DNA of 64,000 bases from the NCBI GenBank assembly GCA_040381035.1, contig JBEIHY010000005.1, forward strand, positions 1 to 64,000, read 5' to 3'. Source of the DNA: REEB506 sp040381035 (GTDB lineage Bacteria; Pseudomonadota; Alphaproteobacteria; Caulobacterales; Aquidulcibacteraceae). The translations under genes and the position numbers were made by a program. A model generated the notes under the pieces. The model saw only the letters and a program-made list of their open reading frames with translations. It made no database searches and was not told where the DNA came from. This document shows, one piece after another, positions 1-7,265 of this stretch. Position 1 is the stretch's first letter, and each line of letters opens with the position of its first letter.

Positions 1-46
1 TGTTCGCGGCTTGCTTTCCCTCAGCATCTCCTGAAATGGCCGCTGC

Positions 47-799
47 TTGAGCCAAGCGACCTGCGGGGCGCTGCTCAAGCGACTGATTGTCTCGGAGCAT
101 TTGGCGCTAGACCGAAAGTCGCATTGTTCACGGCCGACCACCTACGGCTTCCTGATCGGCGAACTCATCCGCCGGGTGGATGGGCGCGGCCCGCGGCAAT
201 TCCTGAAGGAAGAGGTCTTCGACAAGGTCGGCGCCGATTTTCAGATCGGGCTGTCCTCGCCCGACGAACTGCAGCGACTTGCGCCGCCGGCGATGCCGAA
301 GGGCGCGTTTGTTTTCGAGGGCATGGCGGGCCGGCTCGCGGGCGCGGTCGAAATGGTCGAAGGATCCTCGTGGGAACGGATGAGTTCGCAGAACGCCGGC
401 GGCGGCGGCGTCTCCAACGCGCGTGCGATCGCCCGGGTCTGCGCCATCGTCGCCAACGGCGGCACGCTGGACGGCGTGCGCATCCTGTCGCCGGAAGTTG
501 TCGCTCTCGCAGGGGCTGAGCATGTCTACGGCCAGTGTCCCTATATCGGCTGGATGCGGCTGGGGCTCGGCTTCGGTATCGACAGCAAGGAGTTTCCTTC
601 CCCGACACCGACGACCATGCACTGGGGCGGCTTTGGTGGATCGGTCGGGTTGATGGATCCGCGGACGCAGTTCAGCTTCGGCTATGCGCCCAACAACTGG
701 GTCGTGCCGGATGTGAGCAGCGGCCAACTGGCGGTCGACAAGCGGCCCATGCGGTTCCTCGCAGCGCTCATGCAAACAATGCCGGAGCTGGCGTCTTGA
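47..799 (+). pseudogene. 3' remnant of a serine beta-lactamase-like hydrolase
   Basis: The C-terminal two thirds resemble the beta-lactamase-related serine hydrolase (class C/esterase EstB-like) family: a TTYGFLIGELIRR stretch near residue 31, which in the family follows the YxN-type motif, and an HWGGFGGS motif at about residue 192 corresponding to the HxG/KTG box. The N-terminal half with the SxxK nucleophile is absent. Upstream of the TTG at 47 the same frame is closed by a TGA at 32-34, and residues 1-30 do not resemble the family. I read this as a 5'-truncated, non-functional remnant. It overlaps the next fragment by TTGA. An intact gene using a very atypical N-terminus is the less likely alternative. 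Confidence 0.6.
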
Positions 800-1083
800 C
801 GTCAAAACGACCGCAAGCGCCGCCGCCGCCGCGGGTGCGGCTCTCGATCGCCGTTACGGGGCATCGCGAGGAGAATGCGGCGTCCGCGGCCAATCGGGGT
901 CGCATCGAGGCGACGCTCGCGGCGATCTTCGACCGGATCGATGCGGTGGTCCGCGTAACGCCCTTGTATCGCGCTTCCCCAGGCTTGGCTGTTCGAACGG
1001 CGAGATCGGTAAGGTGTGACGGCACGGTTCCAAAATCCAACCAAAGTGTGGCGTCCAAGTGCCGTCAAAAACCATCGCTGTGA
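796..1083 (+). pseudogene. 5' fragment of a VTGHR-type (SLOG-like) protein
   Basis: A TTG start at 796 overlaps the preceding stop. The first ~53 codons (to about 955) read like the conserved N-terminus of a larger protein, with the motif IAVTGHRE near residue 17 followed by an ANRGRIEATLAAIF helix; VTGHR is typical of SLOG-type nucleotide-binding folds. After about 955 the frame stays open to 1083 but looks like random GC-rich translation, so the protein seems broken off there. An 8-bp inverted repeat lies inside this tail. I cannot name a function; the SLOG link rests on the short VTGHR motif only. Confidence 0.35.
1018..1066. repeat. 8-bp inverted repeat GACGGCAC/GTGCCGTC
   Basis: GACGGCAC at 1018-1025 is repeated in inverted orientation as GTGCCGTC at 1059-1066, separated by 33 bases. 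It lies between the two broken gene fragments and the tRNA 3' end. It may be a remnant of a mobile-element end or simply chance; no transposase is visible. Confidence 0.3.
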
Positions 1084-1167
1084 ACGATCGGCCTTGGACG
1101 TCACTGGACGACAGGCGTTGAAGATCAACGATTTTCGGACCTTAGCGGATGGCCGTGGAAGGGGTAA

Positions 1168-1243
1168 TGGTGCCTGGGGCCGGAATCGAACCAGCGACAC
1201 GCGGATTTTCAATCCGCTGCTCTACCAACTGAGCTACCCAGGC
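1168..1243 (-). tRNA. tRNA-Phe (anticodon GAA)
   Basis: Read on the minus strand, the 76-nt sequence folds as a cloverleaf: the 7-bp acceptor arm GCCTGGG/CCCAGGC, a D arm beginning GCTCAGTTGG, an anticodon arm CGGATTGAAAATCCG with anticodon GAA, and a T arm with GGTTCGATTCC. The 3' CCA is encoded (discriminator A). The gene stands alone, 57 bases beyond the stop codon of the fatty-acid methyltransferase gene. Its 3' end faces the region with two broken genes, as expected for an integration or deletion hotspot. Confidence 0.97.
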
Positions 1244-1300
1244 GAAGCCGAACGGCGAGGGCGGGTGTATAGCGGCGGGCCGCCAGCGTGTCCATAAGGT

Positions 1301-2563
1301 TTAGCGGACAAGAGCCGCTTGCACCACATCGGTGCGCTGGGAGCGAAAGCCCGCCTCGCAATAGCTAAGATAAAACAGCCACATACGCTTGAACCGCTCA
1401 TCGAAGCCGAGCTTCTGGACATCGCTCCAGGCGGATTTGAAGCGCTCCGTCCAGCGAGCCAGGGTGTCGGCATAGCTCAGCCCGAAAGCGCTCATATCGA
1501 TCAGTTTCAGCCCAGCCTTTGCGACCTCCTGCTTGAAGCGCCCGACACTCGGCAACATCCCGCCCGGAAAGATATAGCGCTGAATGAAATCGACGCGGCT
1601 GTTATAGTCCTCAAACAAGTCATCGCGGATGGTGATGACCTGTAAACCGGCGCGACCGCCGGGCTTTAGGACGCTCGCGACTTTAGAGAAATAAGCTGGC
1701 CAGTATTTCTCGCCGACGGCTTCAAACATTTCGATAGAAGCGATCTTGTCAAAGGCTCCGTCGACCCCGCGATAATCCTGAATCCGCAGATCAACGCGCT
1801 CGTTCAGACCCTCCCGCTGGATCCGGGCTTGGGCAAAGGCGAGTTGCTCGTCCGATAGGGTCACGCCCGTGACCCGGGCGCCGAACTCTCTTGCGGCGAC
1901 CTCTGCAAAGCCGCCCCAGCCGCAGCCGATCTCCAAGACATGCTCACCCGGTTTGAGATCAATCATATGCGCAATCGCGCGGTATTTGGCGAGCTGCGCT
2001 TCGCTCAGATCCTGGCCGGGCGCGTCAAACCGGGCCGAAGAATAGGTCATCGTCGGGTCAAGCCAGGCGGCGTAGAATGCGTTGCCCAGATCGTAATGGG
2101 CCAGGATGTTTTCGCGCGAGCCTTTTAGCGTGTTTTCGCGTTTCAGGTGGCTCAGCCAGTGGGTGAAGCGGCGCATCATGTCGCCGCGGAAAATCCGGCG
2201 GATGCGATCTGCGTTGTCAGACAGGAAAGTAAGCAGACCAGCCAGATCGGGGCTGTCCCATTCGCCGGCCATATAGCCCTCGGCAAAACCAATATCGCCG
2301 TCAGTGATGCAGCGCTTGGCAAAGCCGTAGTCAACGATGTGCAAGTGCGCGATCGGGCCCGAGCCTTCCGTTCCAAACAACCATTGCCGGCCGTTCGGAA
2401 GGCGCGCCAGCATCTGGCCGTTCTTCAAGTTCAAGCACGCAAACGCCACCGCCTTGAAGCTCGCCGGCGCCCCATTGAGGGCGGCGATGATGGCGGGGTT
2501 GGCTTTCTCAATGGCGTTTGTGGTCATGGCGGCGTGTGGCGGTGCGCTCAAGGTGATGGTCAT
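1301..2563 (-). CDS. cfa: Cyclopropane-fatty-acyl-phospholipid synthase family methyltransferase
   Basis: The 420-aa product is a SAM-dependent methyltransferase acting on unsaturated acyl chains of phospholipids. The hallmark segment starting AHYDLGN lies at residues 155-175, and the SAM-binding motif VLEIGCGWGG at 209-218. The length fits the family. It is the last gene of the photolyase/FAD/DUF1365/CFA operon; its ATG follows the TAA of the DUF1365 gene directly, so the two are probably coupled. In Rhodobacter, genes of this set belong to the RpoE-ChrR singlet-oxygen regulon, and related methyltransferases (UfaM) act in furan fatty acid synthesis. Whether this one makes cyclopropane or methylated/furan fatty acids cannot be decided from sequence alone. 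Confidence 0.9.
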   Translation of the reverse strand: MTITLSAPPHAAMTTNAIEKANPAIIAALNGAPASFKAVAFACLNLKNGQMLARLPNGRQWLFGTEGSGPIAHLHIVDYGFAKRCITDGDIGFAEGYMAGEWDSPDLAGLLTFLSDNADRIRRIFRGDMMRRFTHWLSHLKRENTLKGSRENILAHYDLGNAFYAAWLDPTMTYSSARFDAPGQDLSEAQLAKYRAIAHMIDLKPGEHVLEIGCGWGGFAEVAAREFGARVTGVTLSDEQLAFAQARIQREGLNERVDLRIQDYRGVDGAFDKIASIEMFEAVGEKYWPAYFSKVASVLKPGGRAGLQVITIRDDLFEDYNSRVDFIQRYIFPGGMLPSVGRFKQEVAKAGLKLIDMSAFGLSYADTLARWTERFKSAWSDVQKLGFDERFKRMWLFYLSYCEAGFRSQRTDVVQAALVR

Positions 2564-3376
2564 TTAGGTCGTCTCCCCCGCAGATGAAAGCCGTCCCGCC
2601 GCCAGGCTGAATTTCTTCCCCGGCGGGGCGGGAACAGGCCGATAGCCAGCGCCGCGGAGCCAAATCCACAGCGCTTGCCAATGAATAGCGCCGAGCACCA
2701 AGCCGGCGCGCCAAGGCGCAGCGAATGCATATCCGATCAGGGCGGTGTCGGTGAGAGGGGCGGTCTTGCCCCGCATTGCCGCCAAATGCATGCGCGCGCC
2801 ATCAACCCAATTTTCGATCACCAAAGAAAGTGTTTCAGCAGACGCGCGAAGCTGAAAGCGATAATCGCCCTCAACATCGAAGAAGGGCGACACATGCAGC
2901 AGCTTGCGCGCCTCGTGCGCGGCGCGGCCCGGATTCTCAATCGCGGCAACATAAGCGTGGTTGTGGCCGAACGTGTTGTTGACCTCATAGATCACCCCGG
3001 CCAGGCGCCCGTCTGGTCGATAGCCGAGAAACAGCGATATCGGGTTGAACACATGGCCGAACAAGCGCGGAAACGCCACGATCCGGATAGGGCCGCCCTT
3101 GAGATCAATCCCGGCGGACCCAAAAGCTGCTTGCGCCCATGGCCGCAGCGGCACACCGGTACGCGCGCCATGGTCGCGGTCGTGGAACGAGAAAAGATTG
3201 AAGCGGTTGTAGCTAAACAGGCGCAGGCGCTTGGCTGTTTCCGCGATTGTATCGATGTCGAGCACGAGCTGAAACAGCCGATAGCTGAAGCGGCGCGTAA
3301 ACGGCGCCAACCGCACATGGGTGGTTTGCCCGCGCAGGATCGCGCCGTCCGGCAGAAGCGCAACGCTTGTGCTCAT
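2564..3376 (-). CDS. DUF1365 domain-containing protein
   Basis: The 270-aa protein belongs to the DUF1365 family. Recognisable features are the N-terminal HVRLAPFTRRFSYRLF, the central FPRLFGHVFNPISLF, and a YEVNNTFGHNHAY segment. DUF1365 proteins have no firmly assigned reaction but almost always sit between a flavin oxidoreductase and a CFA-type methyltransferase, as here, pointing to a step in modification of membrane acyl chains. The ATG overlaps the end of the FAD gene by 4 bases (ATGA), and the stop abuts the methyltransferase start, so the three are likely translated as a unit. Confidence 0.9.
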   Translation of the reverse strand: MSTSVALLPDGAILRGQTTHVRLAPFTRRFSYRLFQLVLDIDTIAETAKRLRLFSYNRFNLFSFHDRDHGARTGVPLRPWAQAAFGSAGIDLKGGPIRIVAFPRLFGHVFNPISLFLGYRPDGRLAGVIYEVNNTFGHNHAYVAAIENPGRAAHEARKLLHVSPFFDVEGDYRFQLRASAETLSLVIENWVDGARMHLAAMRGKTAPLTDTALIGYAFAAPWRAGLVLGAIHWQALWIWLRGAGYRPVPAPPGKKFSLAAGRLSSAGETT

Positions 3377-4668
3377 GCGGCGGCCTTGAAGGCAGGCGCC
3401 GCCACTTGTTTTGCCCAGGGCGCAACCCCACCGAGACGTGCGGCGGCGCCAAGGCCTGCGCTCAATCCGTCTTCATGGAAGCCGTATCCCATCCACGCGC
3501 CCGCAAAGCTGACGCCGTTGCGGTTTTGAATGGCCCCGATCTCACGTTGCGCGCGCAAGGCAGCGACGTCGAATTGTGGATGGGCGTAGGAGAATTGCCG
3601 GAAGGTGAGATCCGGGCGGGGCGGTGTTTTTGGGTTCAGCGTAACGAACAGCGGTTTTTCGCGTGGGATCGCCTGCAGCAGGTTCATCCAATAGGAAACG
3701 CACACGCCGTTGTCGCCTGCATCGCCCGGCTCGCGCAGATAATTCCACGATGCCCATGCGGCCTGGCGGCGCGGCATGAGGGCCGGATCGCGATGCAGAT
3801 AGGCGGTGTTCGGCGCATAGCGCACCGCCGACAAGATGGCGTGTTCGGGGCCATCGGCATCGAGCAGCAGCGCCAGCGCCTGATCGGAGTGGCACGCAAA
3901 TAAGACGTGATCGAACAAGGCCTCGGCGCCCGATTGCAGCCGCACCTGAACCTGGCCGCGGATGCGACGAACGCCAGCGACAGGCGCGCCCGCCTTGATG
4001 CGTTCGCCGATGAGCTTGGCTGCCGCCGTCACATAAACACGGCTGCCGCCCTTGATCGTGCGCCAAAGCGGCCGCTTGGCGTGCAACAGGCGATGATTAT
4101 CAAAGAAGCGCAGGAAGCTTTGCGCGGGATATTTCAGCATCTCCGGTTCCGGAGTCGACCAGATTGCTGCACCCATCGGCAAGAGATAATCGCGCAGAAA
4201 GCCGCGGCTCAGGCCGAGATTGGAGATATAATCCTCCAGCGTCTCGTCGGCCAGTTTTCCCTCTTGCTTCAGATCGCTGCGGGCGGCGGTGGAGAAGCGC
4301 ACTATGTCGCCCAGCATGGCCAGAAAGGCCGGCCGGGCGAGGTTGCGTTTCCAGGCGAACATGCCGCGCACGCCATTGCTGGACCATTCAAAACGGCTCG
4401 GGTCGGAGACCGCAAAGCTCATATCGCTGTCATAAGTTTCCACGCCCAGATGATCGAGCATGGCGACAAGATTGGGATAGTTGGCGTTGTTGAAAACAAT
4501 GAAGCCGGTGTCGACCTCAATCGCTGCGCCGTCATAGCTGATTGTGACCGTATTGGCGTGGCCGCCCAGGCGGGTGTCAGCCTCAAACAGCGTCACATCG
4601 TGCTGATCCTTCAGCGCCAGCGCCGCGCCGAGGCCGGACACGCCGGCGCCGATAATCGCAATCCGCAT
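3373..4668 (-). CDS. NAD(P)/FAD-dependent oxidoreductase of the amine-oxidase superfamily
   Basis: The 431-aa flavoprotein has an N-terminal dinucleotide-binding fold, IIGAGVSGLGAALAL, at residues 5-19, followed by FEAD and RLGGHANT, which is the GG-doublet typical of amine oxidase/phytoene desaturase relatives. This subgroup accompanies DUF1365 and CFA-type genes and is a good candidate for a desaturation or oxidation step on acyl chains (UfaD-like role in furan fatty acid formation; inference). It starts 12 bases after the photolyase stop and overlaps DUF1365 by 4 bases, so it is the second gene of the operon. Confidence 0.88.
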   Translation of the reverse strand: MRIAIIGAGVSGLGAALALKDQHDVTLFEADTRLGGHANTVTISYDGAAIEVDTGFIVFNNANYPNLVAMLDHLGVETYDSDMSFAVSDPSRFEWSSNGVRGMFAWKRNLARPAFLAMLGDIVRFSTAARSDLKQEGKLADETLEDYISNLGLSRGFLRDYLLPMGAAIWSTPEPEMLKYPAQSFLRFFDNHRLLHAKRPLWRTIKGGSRVYVTAAAKLIGERIKAGAPVAGVRRIRGQVQVRLQSGAEALFDHVLFACHSDQALALLLDADGPEHAILSAVRYAPNTAYLHRDPALMPRRQAAWASWNYLREPGDAGDNGVCVSYWMNLLQAIPREKPLFVTLNPKTPPRPDLTFRQFSYAHPQFDVAALRAQREIGAIQNRNGVSFAGAWMGYGFHEDGLSAGLGAAARLGGVAPWAKQVAAPAFKAAA

Positions 4669-4680
4669 TCGGTTTCCTCT

Positions 4681-6147
4681 TCAGGCCGCAGACTTCAGGG
4701 TTTTAAACGCCGCCAGCGCACGCACGCGCGCGGCGGCATGGTCGATGATTGGTTTGGGATAGGTTTTACCAAGCGTGACGCCGGCGGCGGCCAAGTCAAA
4801 CGGCGCGGCGGTCCAGGGCTGATGAATGGCGCGCGCATCGAGGCCCGCCAGTTCGGGCGCCCAGCGGCGGACATAGGCGCCATTGGGATCGAATTTCTCA
4901 CCCTGAGTTACGGGATTGAAGATGCGGAAAAAGGGCGCCGCATCGGCGCCGCTGCCGGCCACCCATTGCCAGGAGGCCGCATTGTTGGCGAGGTCGGCGT
5001 CGACCAATGTATCCCAGAACCAATCGGCGCCGACGCGCCAATGCGTCATCAGATGCTTGATGAGAAACGAGGCGGTGATCATCCGCACGCGATTGTGCAT
5101 CCAGCCGGTCGCCCAGAGCTGGCGCATGCCGGCGTCTACAATCGGGTAGCCGGTTTGGCCGCGCCGCCAGGCTTCGATCAGACCGGCATCCTCGCGCCAC
5201 GGGAAGGCGTTGAAACGCGCGCGCCAGTTTTCTTCAGGCAGGGTCGGCGCGTGGAACAGGAGATGATTGGAAAACTCGCGCCATCCGAGTTCGGCAATGA
5301 GTTTGGCGACATCGCCATCCGGCACGCCGCCTTGCGCGCTCGCAAATTGCGCCGCGCGCCAGATGGCGCCCGGGCTGATTTCACCAAAATGCAGGTGTGG
5401 CGACAGCCGGGAGGTGGCGGGCAAATCGGGGCGATTGCGCAACTCCCCATAGCCGGCGGCTTCGCTGCGAAAGAAGGCGGCGAGGCGTTGATGGGCGCCT
5501 GCTTCTCCGGGTGTCCAGTGGGGGGAAAATCCCGCCGCCCAATCCGGCTTCAATGGGGCAAGACGCCAATCGCTGAGCGCGTCGCCGGCCGGCATTGGAT
5601 CGAAGCTCAAGAGCTTGCTCGGCGCACGGATCGCCGCGGGCGGGCCGCCGCGGGCGAGCGCCGCGCGCCAGAATGGCGAATAGACCTTGAAATAGGTTCC
5701 GCCGCTGGCCGGCTTCAGCTCCCAGGGTTCAACCAGCAGCGCGCTGTTGAAACTTTCCGCCGCAACGCCGGCACGCTTCAGCGCCGCCTTGATCGCACTG
5801 TCGCGCGCCGTCGCCCAGGGTTCATATTGGCGGCTCCAGACCACAAGGCCTGCCCCGATCTCTGCGGCCAGCCGTGGAATGATCTTGGCCGCGGACCCGC
5901 GCCGCAACACCAGACCGGCGCCGCGTTGGGCAATATCTCTGCTCAGCGCGCCAAGACTGTGATGCAGCCACCAGCGCGACGCCGCCCCACGCCGCCAAGC
6001 GCCCGGGGCCTCATCGTCGAGCACAAAAACGCACACAATCGGCCGAGTAGATGCAAGAGCGGCCGCCAAAGCCGGATTGTCAGCCAATCGCAGGTCCTGG
6101 CGGAACCAAACCAAGACGGGCGCAGGCGAGATCGAGGCGGCAGACAT
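4681..6147 (-). CDS. phrB: Deoxyribodipyrimidine photo-lyase (class I)
   Basis: The 488-aa product repairs UV-induced cyclobutane pyrimidine dimers in DNA using blue light. The N-terminal photolyase fold starts LVWFRQDLRLADNPAL at about residue 13 (antenna chromophore domain). The C-terminal FAD domain carries RMITASFLIKHL, the ANNAASWQWVAGSG signature and NPVTQGEKFDP. Length is normal. It is the first gene of a four-gene operon with the membrane-lipid enzymes. The ATG at 6147 lies only four bases beyond a -10-like TAATTG, suggesting a leaderless mRNA from an ECF-type promoter. Pairing DNA photorepair with lipid modification fits a light/singlet-oxygen stress response. Confidence 0.95.
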   Translation of the reverse strand: MSAASISPAPVLVWFRQDLRLADNPALAAALASTRPIVCVFVLDDEAPGAWRRGAASRWWLHHSLGALSRDIAQRGAGLVLRRGSAAKIIPRLAAEIGAGLVVWSRQYEPWATARDSAIKAALKRAGVAAESFNSALLVEPWELKPASGGTYFKVYSPFWRAALARGGPPAAIRAPSKLLSFDPMPAGDALSDWRLAPLKPDWAAGFSPHWTPGEAGAHQRLAAFFRSEAAGYGELRNRPDLPATSRLSPHLHFGEISPGAIWRAAQFASAQGGVPDGDVAKLIAELGWREFSNHLLFHAPTLPEENWRARFNAFPWREDAGLIEAWRRGQTGYPIVDAGMRQLWATGWMHNRVRMITASFLIKHLMTHWRVGADWFWDTLVDADLANNAASWQWVAGSGADAAPFFRIFNPVTQGEKFDPNGAYVRRWAPELAGLDARAIHQPWTAAPFDLAAAGVTLGKTYPKPIIDHAAARVRALAAFKTLKSAA

Positions 6148-6151
6148 GGTT

Positions 6152-6181
6152 CAATTAGGCACGCGCTTTACGGTTGGATCA
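6152..6181 (-). promoter_or_regulatory. ECF sigma (RpoE/ChrR-type) promoter of the photolyase-CFA operon
   Basis: On the minus strand TGATCC (6176-6181) is followed after exactly 18 bases by TAATTG (6152-6157). As I remember it, the consensus of alphaproteobacterial RpoE of the ChrR type (ECF11) is TGATCC-N18-TAAGA-like, so the -35 is perfect and the -10 matches in its TAA. The predicted start would fall at or near the ATG of phrB (6147), implying a leaderless transcript. The downstream genes (photolyase, CFA, DUF1365) are core members of known RpoE-ChrR regulons, which supports the call. No rpoE or chrR gene is in this window. Confidence 0.65.
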
Positions 6182-6255
6182 ACCCAAAACGTCCGCAGGG
6201 CGGAGAAAATGTAGTGGCTTGATTTCCGCTGCGGCGCTTCGTCTAACTGGCCGGC

Positions 6256-7245
6256 ATGTTCATCGTCACCGGCGGGGCCGGGTTCATCGGATCGCGGATT
6301 GCCGCGCGGCTCGCTGCGCAGGACGAGACGCGCGTGATCGTGGCAGACCGGATGCGCCAAGCGCCGCTCGGCAAGTGGCGCAATATCGCCAAGCACGCCA
6401 TTGCCGACATCGTGGCGCCCGACGACTTGTTCGGCTTTTTGGAGCTGCACTGGCGCCAAGTGCGCGCGGTTATCCATATGGGCGCCATTTCATCGACCAC
6501 CCAAGCCGATGTCGACGCCATCCTCGAAGTCAATTTGCGGCTGTCGCAAAAACTTTGGGTCTGGTGTACGGCGCGTCAGAAGCCGCTGATTTACGCCTCA
6601 TCTGCCGCGACCTATGGCGATGGCGGACAGGGCTTTGGCGATGACAACAGCGCGGCTGCGATCACGGCGTTGCGACCGCTCAACGCCTATGGCTGGTCCA
6701 AGCGCTTGTTTGATCTTTACGCGGTGCGCGAAGCCGCCGCCGGGCGGGCGCCGCCGCGCTGGGCGGGCCTGCGCTTCTTCAATGTCTATGGCCCCAACGA
6801 ATATCACAAGGGCGCCCAGCAAAGCGTTGTGGCCCACATCTATCGCGCGCTCAGCGCCGGCGAACCGGTTCGATTGTTCAAGTCGCACCGCGACGGCATC
6901 GCGGACGGGGAACAGGAGCGCGATTTCGTGCATGTCGATGATTGCGCCGCGGTGGCCGATTGGTTGGCGCGCAACGATGTGCAGGCCGGGATCGTGAATG
7001 TCGGCGCCGGGCGGGCGCGCACATTCCTTGATCTCAGCAAGGCGCTGTTTGCTGCGCTGGATCGCCCATATGCGGTCGACTTCGTCGATACGCCGGAAGC
7101 GATCCGCGACAAGTACCAGTATTTCACACAAGCCGATCTGACGCGCCTGCGCAGCCTTGGCTATGATCGGCCGGCGACGCCTCTGGAAGCCGGTGTTGCT
7201 CGTTACGTGCGCGATCATCTGAACACGGACGATCCATACGCATAA
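6256..7245 (+). CDS. hldD: ADP-L-glycero-D-manno-heptose 6-epimerase
   Basis: The 329-aa extended SDR epimerises ADP-D-glycero-D-manno-heptose to the L-glycero form for lipopolysaccharide inner core synthesis. It shows the N-terminal VTGGAGFIGS NAD-binding motif, MGAISSTT, the catalytic YGWSK at about residue 152, and RFFNVYGPNEYHKG, diagnostic of HldD. A tentative promoter TTGATT-N17-TCTAAC (6219-6247) precedes the ATG and would also leave almost no leader. No other heptose genes are nearby. It is transcribed divergently from the photolyase operon across about 108 bases. Confidence 0.93.
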   Translation: MFIVTGGAGFIGSRIAARLAAQDETRVIVADRMRQAPLGKWRNIAKHAIADIVAPDDLFGFLELHWRQVRAVIHMGAISSTTQADVDAILEVNLRLSQKLWVWCTARQKPLIYASSAATYGDGGQGFGDDNSAAAITALRPLNAYGWSKRLFDLYAVREAAAGRAPPRWAGLRFFNVYGPNEYHKGAQQSVVAHIYRALSAGEPVRLFKSHRDGIADGEQERDFVHVDDCAAVADWLARNDVQAGIVNVGAGRARTFLDLSKALFAALDRPYAVDFVDTPEAIRDKYQYFTQADLTRLRSLGYDRPATPLEAGVARYVRDHLNTDDPYA

Positions 7246-7265
7246 CCAAGAGATCGGAGGACCGC

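Noticed and set aside
1016..1297. 93-codon open frame covering the tRNA-Phe
   Set aside because: It reads through the tRNA gene antisense, a well-known spurious ORF pattern.
3907..6222. 771-codon open frame on the plus strand
   Set aside because: It is antisense to the clearly coding photolyase and FAD oxidoreductase genes, with composition typical of a GC-rich shadow frame and no family motifs.
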